Virus record (IMG/VR): IMGVR_UViG_3300007735_000508
Location: 1 to 23,831 of that record
Direction: 5' to 3' (one strand)
Length of the DNA stretch: 23,831 nt
Source: a virus
A model generated the notes under the pieces. It worked only from the letters and a program-made list of their open reading frames with translations. It made no database searches and was not told the origin of the DNA. Made by a program: the position numbers and the translations under genes. Shown here in pieces: positions 1 to 8,900 of this stretch (position 1 is the first letter of the stretch; each line of letters begins with the position of its first letter).

Positions 1-7
1 AGTTTTA

Positions 8-1159
8 ATGAATTTAGCAACAAAAATTTCTGAAAAAATGCAACAACAACAATCTACATCATATAGCGGACGTGTAGTTGATATACCAGAACGTAAGTTG
101 TTTAATGTAGGCAATGCCATGGTATTTTCATATAAAGACTTTAATACATGGCTACAACAATTGAAACAATTAAGCGAACAATACAAGATTCCATTAGTTG
201 ATGGTCGTACTAATCAACCATATAAATGGTTAGATTTAGATGCAATGAATACACCAGATACTGCGGAAGAAGAATCTACAGAAATAACCCCAGAAACAGT
301 TAAGATGGTTAAAGTAGATGTTGATAACAGTGGAAAATACGGATTAACTAATTATGCAGGAAATGTTGAAATACAAACACTGCCAAATGGTAAGTTAACA
401 GCAATGCCAGTTGGTTATGGTATGATAGATGTAAATCGCGAAAATGATGGTGTTCTTGGTACGTTTACCGGGGAATTTAAAAATGGTATGCCGGCGAGTG
501 GAAAAATAACATGGGATGATGGTACTATATGGGAAGGCCAGTTTGAATCAAAACTAACATATGAAGAAGATGGTTCAAAGAATTTTACATTTAAACAACC
601 AATAGCTCAAACTAAACCATATGTGTTAAAAAAAGATGAAAAAGGCGTTAGTATAGTAACATTTAGCGATTCAGATCCATATGTATATGCATTTGTAAAT
701 GGTAAATGGTTTAGTTTATCAAAAACTGATTATAATAACAAGCAAACTAATAACCAGCAAGAAGTAACTAATACTGAAGCGATTAATAAACTAAACGCAG
801 CGTTTCCGGAAATAATAAAAAACCCTATTACCGTCGACACGGTAACACCAATTGAAAATAACGACAACAGCAAAATAAAAATCATTCAAACTAAAAAACC
901 TGTAATCAAAAAACAAACAACTACAACTTCTACTACGAAACTTGGTAAATCATACGGTGTAATTGGAAAAGAAATACCATTATATAGATACAATACAAAA
1001 TCTGGTTATGTAAATACTAATGATCCATATGTGCCAGATCCAGGAGAAAAATTTATCGTAGCAGCATTGTCTCAAGATAAAAACTATGCGTTTGGTGTAT
1101 TTAATAAAGATGCCGACAAACGAAAAACATGGATTAAAGTATCAAATTTAAAAAAATAA
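8..1159 (+). CDS. Hypothetical protein with a MORN-like motif; possibly 5'-truncated
   Basis: I do not recognise this 383-residue protein. Residues of roughly 151-180 (GTFTGEFKNG then GTIWEGQF) match the MORN repeat pattern of Gly, Tyr/Phe, Glu and Lys-Asn-Gly. MORN repeats form beta-hairpins in structural or membrane-associated proteins. The middle is Asn/Thr/Lys-rich and looks disordered (about 240-310). The last 70 residues (from SYGVIGKE) look like a compact beta-rich domain. There is no signal peptide or membrane segment. The ATG at 8 is the first in view, but no in-frame stop precedes it, so the true start may lie outside the window. The gene is followed after 3 bases (TAA GTT ATG) by the resolvase gene, so the two are probably translated from one message. 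A structural or baseplate role is possible but not shown. Confidence 0.6.
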   Translation: MNLATKISEKMQQQQSTSYSGRVVDIPERKLFNVGNAMVFSYKDFNTWLQQLKQLSEQYKIPLVDGRTNQPYKWLDLDAMNTPDTAEEESTEITPETVKMVKVDVDNSGKYGLTNYAGNVEIQTLPNGKLTAMPVGYGMIDVNRENDGVLGTFTGEFKNGMPASGKITWDDGTIWEGQFESKLTYEEDGSKNFTFKQPIAQTKPYVLKKDEKGVSIVTFSDSDPYVYAFVNGKWFSLSKTDYNNKQTNNQQEVTNTEAINKLNAAFPEIIKNPITVDTVTPIENNDNSKIKIIQTKKPVIKKQTTTTSTTKLGKSYGVIGKEIPLYRYNTKSGYVNTNDPYVPDPGEKFIVAALSQDKNYAFGVFNKDADKRKTWIKVSNLKK

Positions 1160-1162
1160 GTT

Positions 1163-1645
1163 ATGGCAAAAAATCATTGGCACACAGGTGGCAACTCTAA
1201 ACGAGCTGCCGCACTAAAATACGGTTATAAATCAGGTCTCGAACATACTGTAGCAGAACGCATACAAAGTTCCGAATATGATTTGAATTACGAGACAGAA
1301 ACATTAAATTACATAGTACCAGAGCGTCGAGCAAAGTATACACCTGACTTTGTGTTCACAAAACGCAACGGTGAAATTATGTACATAGAAACCAAAGGAC
1401 GTTGGACCAGCGCTGACCGATTAAAAATGAAACATGTATTAGCATCTAATCCTGGAATTGATATTCGCATGGTGTTTCAATCTCCTACACAAAAAATATC
1501 AAAAGGAAGCTCTACTACGTATGAAGCATACGCTTTAAAGCTAGGCATAAAATATGTTGCAAAGAAAGATATTCCTGCAGAATGGCTTGCTGAATGTGTA
1601 AAATCAGGGGAAGAGCCAGCCAATCCGAAAAAGTTTTTTGCGTAA
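1163..1645 (+). CDS. Holliday junction resolvase, T7 endonuclease I family
   Basis: This 160-residue protein resembles phage T7 endonuclease I (gp3) along its length. That enzyme cleaves four-way DNA junctions and branched replication intermediates. The PD-(D/E)XK catalytic set is visible: SGLE (E27), YTPDF (D62) and IETKG (E76, K78). Downstream are family features IRMVF, KGSxTxY and IPAEW. Length matches the family (T7 protein 149 residues). The start follows the upstream stop by 3 bases within TAAGTTATG, with no Shine-Dalgarno. In T4 the job of resolving branched DNA before packaging belongs to the unrelated endonuclease VII (gp49), so this would be a functional replacement in a T4-like genome. 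It probably works with the gp46/47 fusion encoded at 2773-5913. The identity is strong from motif order; whether it processes packaging substrates is inference. Confidence 0.9.
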   Translation: MAKNHWHTGGNSKRAAALKYGYKSGLEHTVAERIQSSEYDLNYETETLNYIVPERRAKYTPDFVFTKRNGEIMYIETKGRWTSADRLKMKHVLASNPGIDIRMVFQSPTQKISKGSSTTYEAYALKLGIKYVAKKDIPAEWLAECVKSGEEPANPKKFFA

Positions 1646-1646
1646 A

Positions 1647-1773
1647 GGTTGGATTTGTGGAATATTTTTAATATATTCATGATGAAATTAATGAAATTTA
1701 TTTTATTAATAGATTGATTCAGTATGAAATTGAATCGATCGTTAGACCAGGAATGCAATGTATGTGTCTAACC
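1647..1773 (+). ncRNA. Possible structured RNA in the 1646-1837 gap
   Basis: This gap of 192 bases has no ORF on the coding strand but contains several complementary segments. GATTGATTCA (1712-1721) pairs with TGAATCGATC (1731-1740), 10 pairs with one G-U and a 9-base loop. GTTAGAC (1741-1747) pairs with GTCTAAC (1766-1772), starting on the very next base. Alternatively GGTTGGA (1647-1653) can pair with TCTAACC (1767-1773) with one G-U, closing the whole region as a 127-base domain. The two pairings involving 1766-1773 are mutually exclusive, as in a switch. It is not a tRNA: there is no cloverleaf or T-loop. The rest of the gap (1774-1837) is AT-rich without a clear signal. It could be a leader of the primase operon, an operator, or chance pairing in AT-rich DNA. 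Confidence 0.3.
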
Positions 1774-1837
1774 AATATTAAATAATATTAATAATAATTA
1801 ATTGGAATACTGTTAAAAATTAATTATATTAATAGTA

Positions 1838-2782
1838 ATGAAGAATTTAAAATTATTACAGTTACTGGAATCAGTATTAGGTAAAGGTAAACCTACATCT
1901 GGTGATAATATTGCTTTCTTCTCTCCTTTTGTTTCTCACTACAAACCTAAACTTGAAATTAACATAAACACAACAACTGCTGGTGAGAATACTTGGCATT
2001 GTTGGATATCTGATAAAAAAGGTCGTAGCATTGCTACATTGTTCAAACAACTCAATTTACCACGTGAAAGATTTGAACAACTTGCAAAAGTAATTGAATC
2101 TACTCGATACAAGTTTCAAGCTGACACAGACAAAAAAACTGTGACATTGGCTTTGCCGGAACAGTATCGACCACTTTGGATAAAAAAGAATACTCCGGAT
2201 TATCGCAACGCATTGCATTATGTTACACAGCGTGGCATAACAATATTTGATATCATCAAGTATCGCATCGGATACTGTGAATCTGGAGACTATGCCGGCA
2301 AAATAGTAATACCAAGTTATGATGCCGATGGTCAATTAAATTATTTTGTAAGTCGAGCATTCTACAAAGCAGACACACAACGGCATAAGAATCCAAAAGT
2401 ATCAAAAGACATTATTGGATTTGAAATGTTTATTAATTGGTCAGAACCAATCATACTGTGCGAAGGGGCATTTGATGCAATTGCAGTTAAACGCAATGCA
2501 ATACCATTATTTGGTAAAATTATTCAGCCAGCACTTCAGAAAAAAATCATCGAAGAGCGAGTAAAAAATATCTATCTATGTTTAGATGCAGATGCTTTGA
2601 GTAAAGCGGTTCAAATTGCTGAACGTTTTATGGGAGAAGGATTAAACGTGTATTTTGTGGAATTGCAAGATGCAGATGCTTCAGAACTAGGATTCAAACA
2701 AATAAACGAAATATTAGCAAACACAGATGTGTTAACATTTGAACGGCTAATGCAATTAAAAATGGGAATGTTATGGGTATAA
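1838..2782 (+). CDS. 61: DNA primase, T4 gp61-like, TOPRIM domain, degenerate zinc finger
   Basis: This 314-residue protein resembles T4-type primases, which make RNA primers for lagging-strand synthesis with the replicative helicase. The TOPRIM motifs are intact: CEGAFDA (C208-E209-G210) and the metal-binding LDADA (D250, D252). The N-terminal part keeps the frame of a primase zinc finger (SPFVSHYKPKLEIN at 29-42, WHCW at 53-56, GRSIATLF at 62-69). Only one expected cysteine, C55, is present; positions normally Cys are Phe/Val/Ser. Zinc binding is therefore probably lost, at least in the standard form. Start: the ATG at 1838 gives the full conserved N-terminus and has no Shine-Dalgarno. It overlaps the next gene by 10 bases, so the two are translationally linked. 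The family assignment is confident; gene number 61 is by analogy. Confidence 0.85.
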   Translation: MKNLKLLQLLESVLGKGKPTSGDNIAFFSPFVSHYKPKLEININTTTAGENTWHCWISDKKGRSIATLFKQLNLPRERFEQLAKVIESTRYKFQADTDKKTVTLALPEQYRPLWIKKNTPDYRNALHYVTQRGITIFDIIKYRIGYCESGDYAGKIVIPSYDADGQLNYFVSRAFYKADTQRHKNPKVSKDIIGFEMFINWSEPIILCEGAFDAIAVKRNAIPLFGKIIQPALQKKIIEERVKNIYLCLDADALSKAVQIAERFMGEGLNVYFVELQDADASELGFKQINEILANTDVLTFERLMQLKMGMLWV

Positions 2783-5700
2783 AAAAAATACCAAGCACAA
2801 TACAACAAATTGATAAAATTTATCATGTATCAGACATACATATTCGCACACTAAAACGCCACACTGAATATCGCGAAGTCTTTAAAAACTTGTATGATTA
2901 CATTGATAGCACAGCAACCGCAAACAGTGTTGTGGTGCTTACTGGTGATATTGTGCATAGCAAATTAGATATGTCGCCGGAATTAGTGCAAATGCTTGTT
3001 GAATTTTTTAATGGATTCAAAATACCAACCATAGTTATACTTGGTAACCACGACATGAATCTTAACAATATGCATCGCATTGATGCTGTGAGTCCAGTGT
3101 TAGCTGTTGTTAACAATCCAAACATTATTTTTATCAAAGATAACGGTTTGTTTGAATTTGGTGGGGTAACATGGAATCATATGGCAGTGGATGTAGCACC
3201 TGCAGAATATATCAAAGCCGCAGATTTCATAGCTTCATATAAAATTGCTTTGCACCACGGAGCTGTTAACACAGCAAAAACAGATATAGGATATCAAATA
3301 TCCAATGAAAATGTCACAGTTGAAACATTTGATGGGCATGACATCACATTGTTGGGAGATATACATAAACCAGCTCAATTCTTAAATGAAGCTCGCACAA
3401 TTGGATATCCTGGTTCATTGCTACAACAAAATCACGGTGAAGCATTAGATCATGGAATATTGGTATGGGATGTTGAATCTCGCAGCGCTGAATTTGTGCA
3501 GATTGACAATGATTATGGTTATGTAACTCTAGAAACACAAGGCACTGCTATTGTTTCATCTCCACACCGAATGCCAAATAAACCACGTATTCGAATTAAA
3601 TTTAATGATACTAGTGCAGCGGATATGCAAAAATTAATTGCAACTATTCGTAAAAAATACAATGTGCAAGACATCACAATTCAACGTGGTTCTGCAATTT
3701 CAAACACAAACGCAACATCATCATTTAGCATTGGTAATGTTCGAGATGTTGAATATCAAAACACCTTAATTACAGATTACATATCAGTTAATTATCCACA
3801 AGCATCAGCTGTTGAGATTGATGCAATACGACACATTAATCGCACAATAAATTCAAAACTGCCAGCAGTTGAATCAGTAAGGCATATGACCTGGCATCCA
3901 ATATCATTTGAATTTGATAACATGTTTTCATATGGTGAAGGCAATGTGATTAATTTTCAATCATTGAAGGATGTGTGTGGATTGTTTGCAGCAAATACAT
4001 CTGGTAAGTCTTCATTGCTTGATGCAATAACATACACTATATTTGACAAATGTAGTAAAACCGGAAAAGCAAATGAAGTGTTGAACAACAAGAAAACTTC
4101 ATTTACTGGTAAATTTGTGTTTGAAATGAATGGTGTAACATATACCATTATTCGCAACGGTATTAAATTGAAAAATGGTCACGTTAAAGTGCTTGTAGAT
4201 TTTCACACTGACACCGAAAATTTAAACGGTGAAGAGCGTAGTGACACTAACAAAGCAATTCGTAGATACTTAGGCACATATGATGATTTTATTTTAACTG
4301 CGTTCTCATTGCAAGCCGACAACAACAATTTTATTGAAAAATCACAAAGAGAGCGCAAAGATTTACTTTCACAGTTTTTAGATATCACGGTGTTTGAACA
4401 ATTGTATCAACTTGCGGCAGATGAAATCAAAGAAACTGCTGGTAAATTGAAAACATACAAACAAACAGAATTCAATGTGATTATTACGGATGCTGATGCA
4501 GTCATCACGGCAAATCAAGATCAAATTGACACATTGAAAACACAGGATGATGAGTTGCAAGAAGAACGCAACATGTTGCAAAATGATATGTTGCAACTAA
4601 TTGAAACAAAACTTCCAACAACATATGAAGGTCCGGATATCAATGAATTAGAACAGCAAGAAGCTGTGTACATAGAAAACATAGAAACACTTCAGACTCA
4701 AATTGAAACATTGGAATCTGAAATGTCTAATTTAGAAACAAACATAGTTGCATATAAAAACACAATACGACAATACAATGAAACACAAATCAATGCAGAC
4801 ATTGAAACTTGTGAAATTTACAAAACACAATATGAAGATTTAGACAAAAAAATCAAACAACAAGAAAGGCTAATTAATGCAAAACAAGAAAAAATTGCAC
4901 ATCTTGCCGAACATGAATATGATCCAAACTGCCAATACTGTACATCTAACGTTTTCGTGCAAAATGCAATCGAAGCTCAAAATACGATTGATGCAGATAC
5001 AACGGTATTAACTGAGTTACTAGCTGAACAAACTGCATTAGCAACACAAATAGCATCATATCAATCAGCATATGATCAACATCGAGACCTAGTAGCAATG
5101 ACAACTAAACTAGGCGTTGATAAAAACAACATGGAACGCAAAGAGTTGCAACTTCAAATTTTAGAGAGTGATTTGCAAACTCGAGAATCTGAGTTAGAAA
5201 CATGTTTAGAACGACAACAATCATTCCGAGCTAATGAAACAGCAATCGCACATAATGCAACTGTGAATGTTGCTATTGATGCTAAACGAGCAAGAATCGA
5301 TGAAATTGCAAACGAAATTAAAAAAATTACAGCTGAAGTTCGTACTATGCATGGTGATATTGAAGTTGCTAAAACTAAAAAGAAAACGGCGTTAACGCAA
5401 CTTGAAACATACAAACAACTTGAAACAGAATACAAAGCATATCAATACTATTTAGACACTGTGAAACGAGATGGTGTACCGTATGAATTAATTTCAAAGG
5501 CAATACCAAAAATTGAAGCAGAAATAAATAATGTGCTTAATCAAGTTGTAGATTTTAATATGGTGTTGCAAAGTGATGGAAAAAACATCAACGGATACAT
5601 TATATATGATGAAGATAATTTTTGGCCATTAGAATTAACATCTGGTATGGAACGATTTATTTCATCGTTAGCAATACGCATAGCACTTATCAATGTGTCA

Positions 5701-5913
5701 GCATTACCGCGACCTAATTTTATTGCAATAGATGAAGGTTGGGGAAGTTTAGATGCAGAACATATTTCAGCTGTTGTGAATCTATTTGATTATTTTCGAA
5801 CTAAATTTGATTTTTCTATTATTATCAGTCACGTTGATTCAATGCGTGATATGGTTGATAACTTAATTGAAGTAAACAAACAAAACGGATTCAGCCAGAT
5901 TCAACACACGTAG
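2773..5913 (+). CDS. Fused recombination nuclease-ATPase, gp47 (Mre11/SbcD-like) joined to gp46 (Rad50/SbcC-like)
   Basis: One 1046-residue chain carries both subunits of the T4 gp46/gp47 recombination exonuclease, which resects DNA ends for recombination-dependent replication. Residues 1 to about 365 are a calcineurin-type phosphoesterase: DIH (21-23), GDIVH (58-62), GNHD (91-94), HH (161-162) and GDIHKP (195-200). From about 375 comes the ABC ATPase: Walker A AANTSGKSS (406-414), long coiled coils, a zinc hook CQYC (C720, C723), signature SGMER (957-961), Walker B FIAIDE (D987, E988) and the ISHVD H-loop. All catalytic motifs are present in both halves. In T4 these are two separate genes, and I see no stop or restart at the junction, so this is a true fusion in the sequence. 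It overlaps the primase gene by 10 bases and has no Shine-Dalgarno. Confidence 0.93.
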   Translation: MGIKKIPSTIQQIDKIYHVSDIHIRTLKRHTEYREVFKNLYDYIDSTATANSVVVLTGDIVHSKLDMSPELVQMLVEFFNGFKIPTIVILGNHDMNLNNMHRIDAVSPVLAVVNNPNIIFIKDNGLFEFGGVTWNHMAVDVAPAEYIKAADFIASYKIALHHGAVNTAKTDIGYQISNENVTVETFDGHDITLLGDIHKPAQFLNEARTIGYPGSLLQQNHGEALDHGILVWDVESRSAEFVQIDNDYGYVTLETQGTAIVSSPHRMPNKPRIRIKFNDTSAADMQKLIATIRKKYNVQDITIQRGSAISNTNATSSFSIGNVRDVEYQNTLITDYISVNYPQASAVEIDAIRHINRTINSKLPAVESVRHMTWHPISFEFDNMFSYGEGNVINFQSLKDVCGLFAANTSGKSSLLDAITYTIFDKCSKTGKANEVLNNKKTSFTGKFVFEMNGVTYTIIRNGIKLKNGHVKVLVDFHTDTENLNGEERSDTNKAIRRYLGTYDDFILTAFSLQADNNNFIEKSQRERKDLLSQFLDITVFEQLYQLAADEIKETAGKLKTYKQTEFNVIITDADAVITANQDQIDTLKTQDDELQEERNMLQNDMLQLIETKLPTTYEGPDINELEQQEAVYIENIETLQTQIETLESEMSNLETNIVAYKNTIRQYNETQINADIETCEIYKTQYEDLDKKIKQQERLINAKQEKIAHLAEHEYDPNCQYCTSNVFVQNAIEAQNTIDADTTVLTELLAEQTALATQIASYQSAYDQHRDLVAMTTKLGVDKNNMERKELQLQILESDLQTRESELETCLERQQSFRANETAIAHNATVNVAIDAKRARIDEIANEIKKITAEVRTMHGDIEVAKTKKKTALTQLETYKQLETEYKAYQYYLDTVKRDGVPYELISKAIPKIEAEINNVLNQVVDFNMVLQSDGKNINGYIIYDEDNFWPLELTSGMERFISSLAIRIALINVSALPRPNFIAIDEGWGSLDAEHISAVVNLFDYFRTKFDFSIIISHVDSMRDMVDNLIEVNKQNGFSQIQHT

Positions 5914-5930
5914 ATATTTATATAAAAAGA
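5914..5930 (+). promoter_or_regulatory. Candidate late promoter element (ATATTTAT box) before the tail-fibre gene
   Basis: ATATTTATATAAAAAGA starts one base after the TAG of the recombination gene and 27 bases before the tail-fibre ATG. It is almost identical to the copy before 10374. The box is the reverse complement of the T4 late -10 element TATAAATA with one extra A/T. Promoter function is inferred from recurrence and position. Confidence 0.5.
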
Positions 5931-5940
5931 ATATCAACGT

Positions 5941-8900
5941 ATGAGACGTAAAACGATTACACGTAAAAATTTACTACAACAATCGTATTGGTTTGCTGAC
6001 ACAACACCTACATCACCTGATTATTTTCAAATAACAGAATTTCCTACACAACTAACTGCAGGTAAAAATTTATTTAAAATCAAAGCTGCTAACAATGTGT
6101 TTCGCAATGGTAGTATGGTTAACATTGAAGTTGTTGATTTCAATGGTAATCCTATTTATCATGAAGTTTTAAATTATCTGGATGATGATAAGTCTCGGGT
6201 TGTTGCAATTTATGTGTATGATGATACACCAGTAGGCGATTGCACAATCATTGTAACAGGTGAAGCTGTGGATGTACCCGCAGAATGGCAGGGTATGCCT
6301 AACGTTGTTTGGTCTCGCATCGTAACTGTTAATAATACCATAGCAAATATATCAGAAATAATTTTTGACGTAGAGCCTGTAGTCACAATCAAAGAACAAG
6401 TAGGTGCACATTTAGATCGCACATATACAAATGGTCAAACACCTACATACAACACAGGTACGGTAAAATATTATTCATACAACGGACAGCCAGCTTTAAA
6501 ATTAACAGGTGGTAAATTCAATGCGGATATGAACGGTGGCGTTATCACAGTGTCATCTCCACAGAATCCAACGCCTACGGGTGGTTTAACGTTGCCGACA
6601 ACGGCGTTCTCTAGTTCGATAAAAAAAGTATTATCTGACACATTAGCATTGTTAGATGCTGAGTATACGGTTTATAGCACAACGAGTTTTCAATCATACA
6701 CTTACACTGCATTATCGGATTCTGCATATTCATTGTCTTATGAAGCTGCACCTACATATACCGCAACACAAAATTCAGAATCATTTGCAATCATAGAAAT
6801 TAATGGGTTACAAGCCGCAACTGGAGATGTAGCTCGCATTAAAACTTTTATGAATAACAATGGTACGGTTGGCACATGGGAACTAATCAATGACATTGAA
6901 TTGACGGACACTGAAGTATTTGTTGCAAACACGGCATCATTATACCCAGACCAAAACATTGCACAGTTCACATCGCAAAGCGTTATTGATACGTATTGGG
7001 AAGCTCATACATATCAAGGTCGCACAGAAACTACCGCACCAACGTTAACGTGGTCGACTGCATCATTGATGAATGCCATGGTAATTACTAGTGCAACTGA
7101 TATTTCTGCAAAAAATGCAGTGCATGTTGCTCAAATTAAATCTACGTATCGAGCTCGTTTTACTGAAGAAAATTCATATAAAATAACATTGGATGCTGTA
7201 GCAACACAAACAGGTCGATTATCAGTGTATATGTCTGGTAGTGCGTTTGATTATGAGTCTACGGATTATTTCACACAGAATTTAGCAGTTAAACTAGGAC
7301 GTCGTGTCGGATACATAGAACTAAACGCATCACAACGTGTTGATGACTATGTGATTGAATTTGATGCAGATAGAACTGGTACTGCAACCATGTTATTAGT
7401 TATAGAAAGCGGTGAATGGCAAGTTTCTAACATACGAACTACCACAAACAATGATGCCGGATATACTCCGAATTATACGCGTATACGAACTCTAGTACCA
7501 ACTGCACATAAATCAAACAATCAATTATCATTCAAAACTGAGTATTATAACGTTGCCGGTAATCGAAGCAAACAGATATCTTATGTGTATAATAAAACAT
7601 GGACAGGTGGAAATCGGTATATAGATGGTGATTATTCTATGATAACCGGATCATTGTATGTTGCTGACACATTGGAATCTGGTATTGCAATCACAGGACA
7701 AAAGAACACGGGATACGTTAGGTCATTAGGATACACAGGCTTTGATGCAGGTAATCCAGGATTCTTAATTTGGTCTGGGTCTGCATTGCCAGGCGCAACG
7801 AGTAAAGGCAGTGCATATAGCGGAGTTGGTATTGAATTGTATGCAAATAACAGTAGTTATTTTCGTTATTCAACGCGTGATTCGGAGCTAGATGTACGAA
7901 CTGATAAATTTTTTCTAGGAAGTGCTGGGCAATTCATATCAGGTGCTAACGGTAACATTGAAATTTCTTCAAGTGGGTTTCATTTAGATGCTGCTGGTAA
8001 CATTACTGCTAGCAATGGCGAATTTCGTGGTAACAACTTAGCAGACTTTTATCAATTTCGTGTTGTAACAATTGGAGGTTCTTTAAATAATTTATCTACG
8101 TATACATATGGCGGACAAACATATTATTCATTGAATTTAACAGGTAGTTATGATCCAAGTCTTGCAAGTACCGGGCCTGGGATGTTTGTTAGAATTGCAA
8201 CAGCATTATCATATCCAATTGGTTCAATTAATATACACCCTGCAGGATGGGCATCAGGCAAATATTTGTATTACGGCGCTCTTGTAGTTATTGAGTCTGC
8301 TAATGATGACTGTTATATAAGTAGTACTGCATATAACATATTACCAGACGGAAACATTTCATATGATGCAGATGATTTTGTAGCACTAGGATTTAAAACG
8401 CAAACCGTAGGTGGAAATACATATTATAATACATTACAAATAACATCTGGAAATCGTGCATTATTAGCTCAAAGTGCGTTTGATTGGAAAGTGCAATCAC
8501 TTACTAGTTATGACACCGTGAAAGTTCAATTCCCAGCTGGAATTGTTATTTCACAAAGTTTAAATGTAACCGGAAGCTCTGTATTTAATAGCACTGTAGA
8601 TGTATATAAAAAATTACAAGTTTTTGATTCCGCATCAGTTAATAATTTATATGTTGCAGATGGTGCACAATTTTATAATGACGCAGCACTGTATGCAGCA
8701 GAGTTTTATGGTAGTACATATATGCCAGCTGGTTATATAATGTATGGTACATCATCATATGCTATTACAGCATCGTATGCGATGAACGGAGGAAGTGGCG
8801 GATCCGCATTTCCATACACAGGTAATGCGGTAATTTCTGGATCGCTGCTAGTTTCAGGTAGTGGTATAACAGTTACAGGTTCATTACGTGCACCAAATAT

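Noticed and set aside
1802-1830. Sigma70-like promoter TTGGAA-17-TATATT before the primase gene
   Set aside because: It would start the RNA at or next to the ATG; AT-rich chance is likely and the host type makes this consensus less relevant.
1646-1837. tRNA or tmRNA in the gap before the primase gene
   Set aside because: Hairpins are present but no cloverleaf, T-loop or acceptor end with conserved positions can be drawn.
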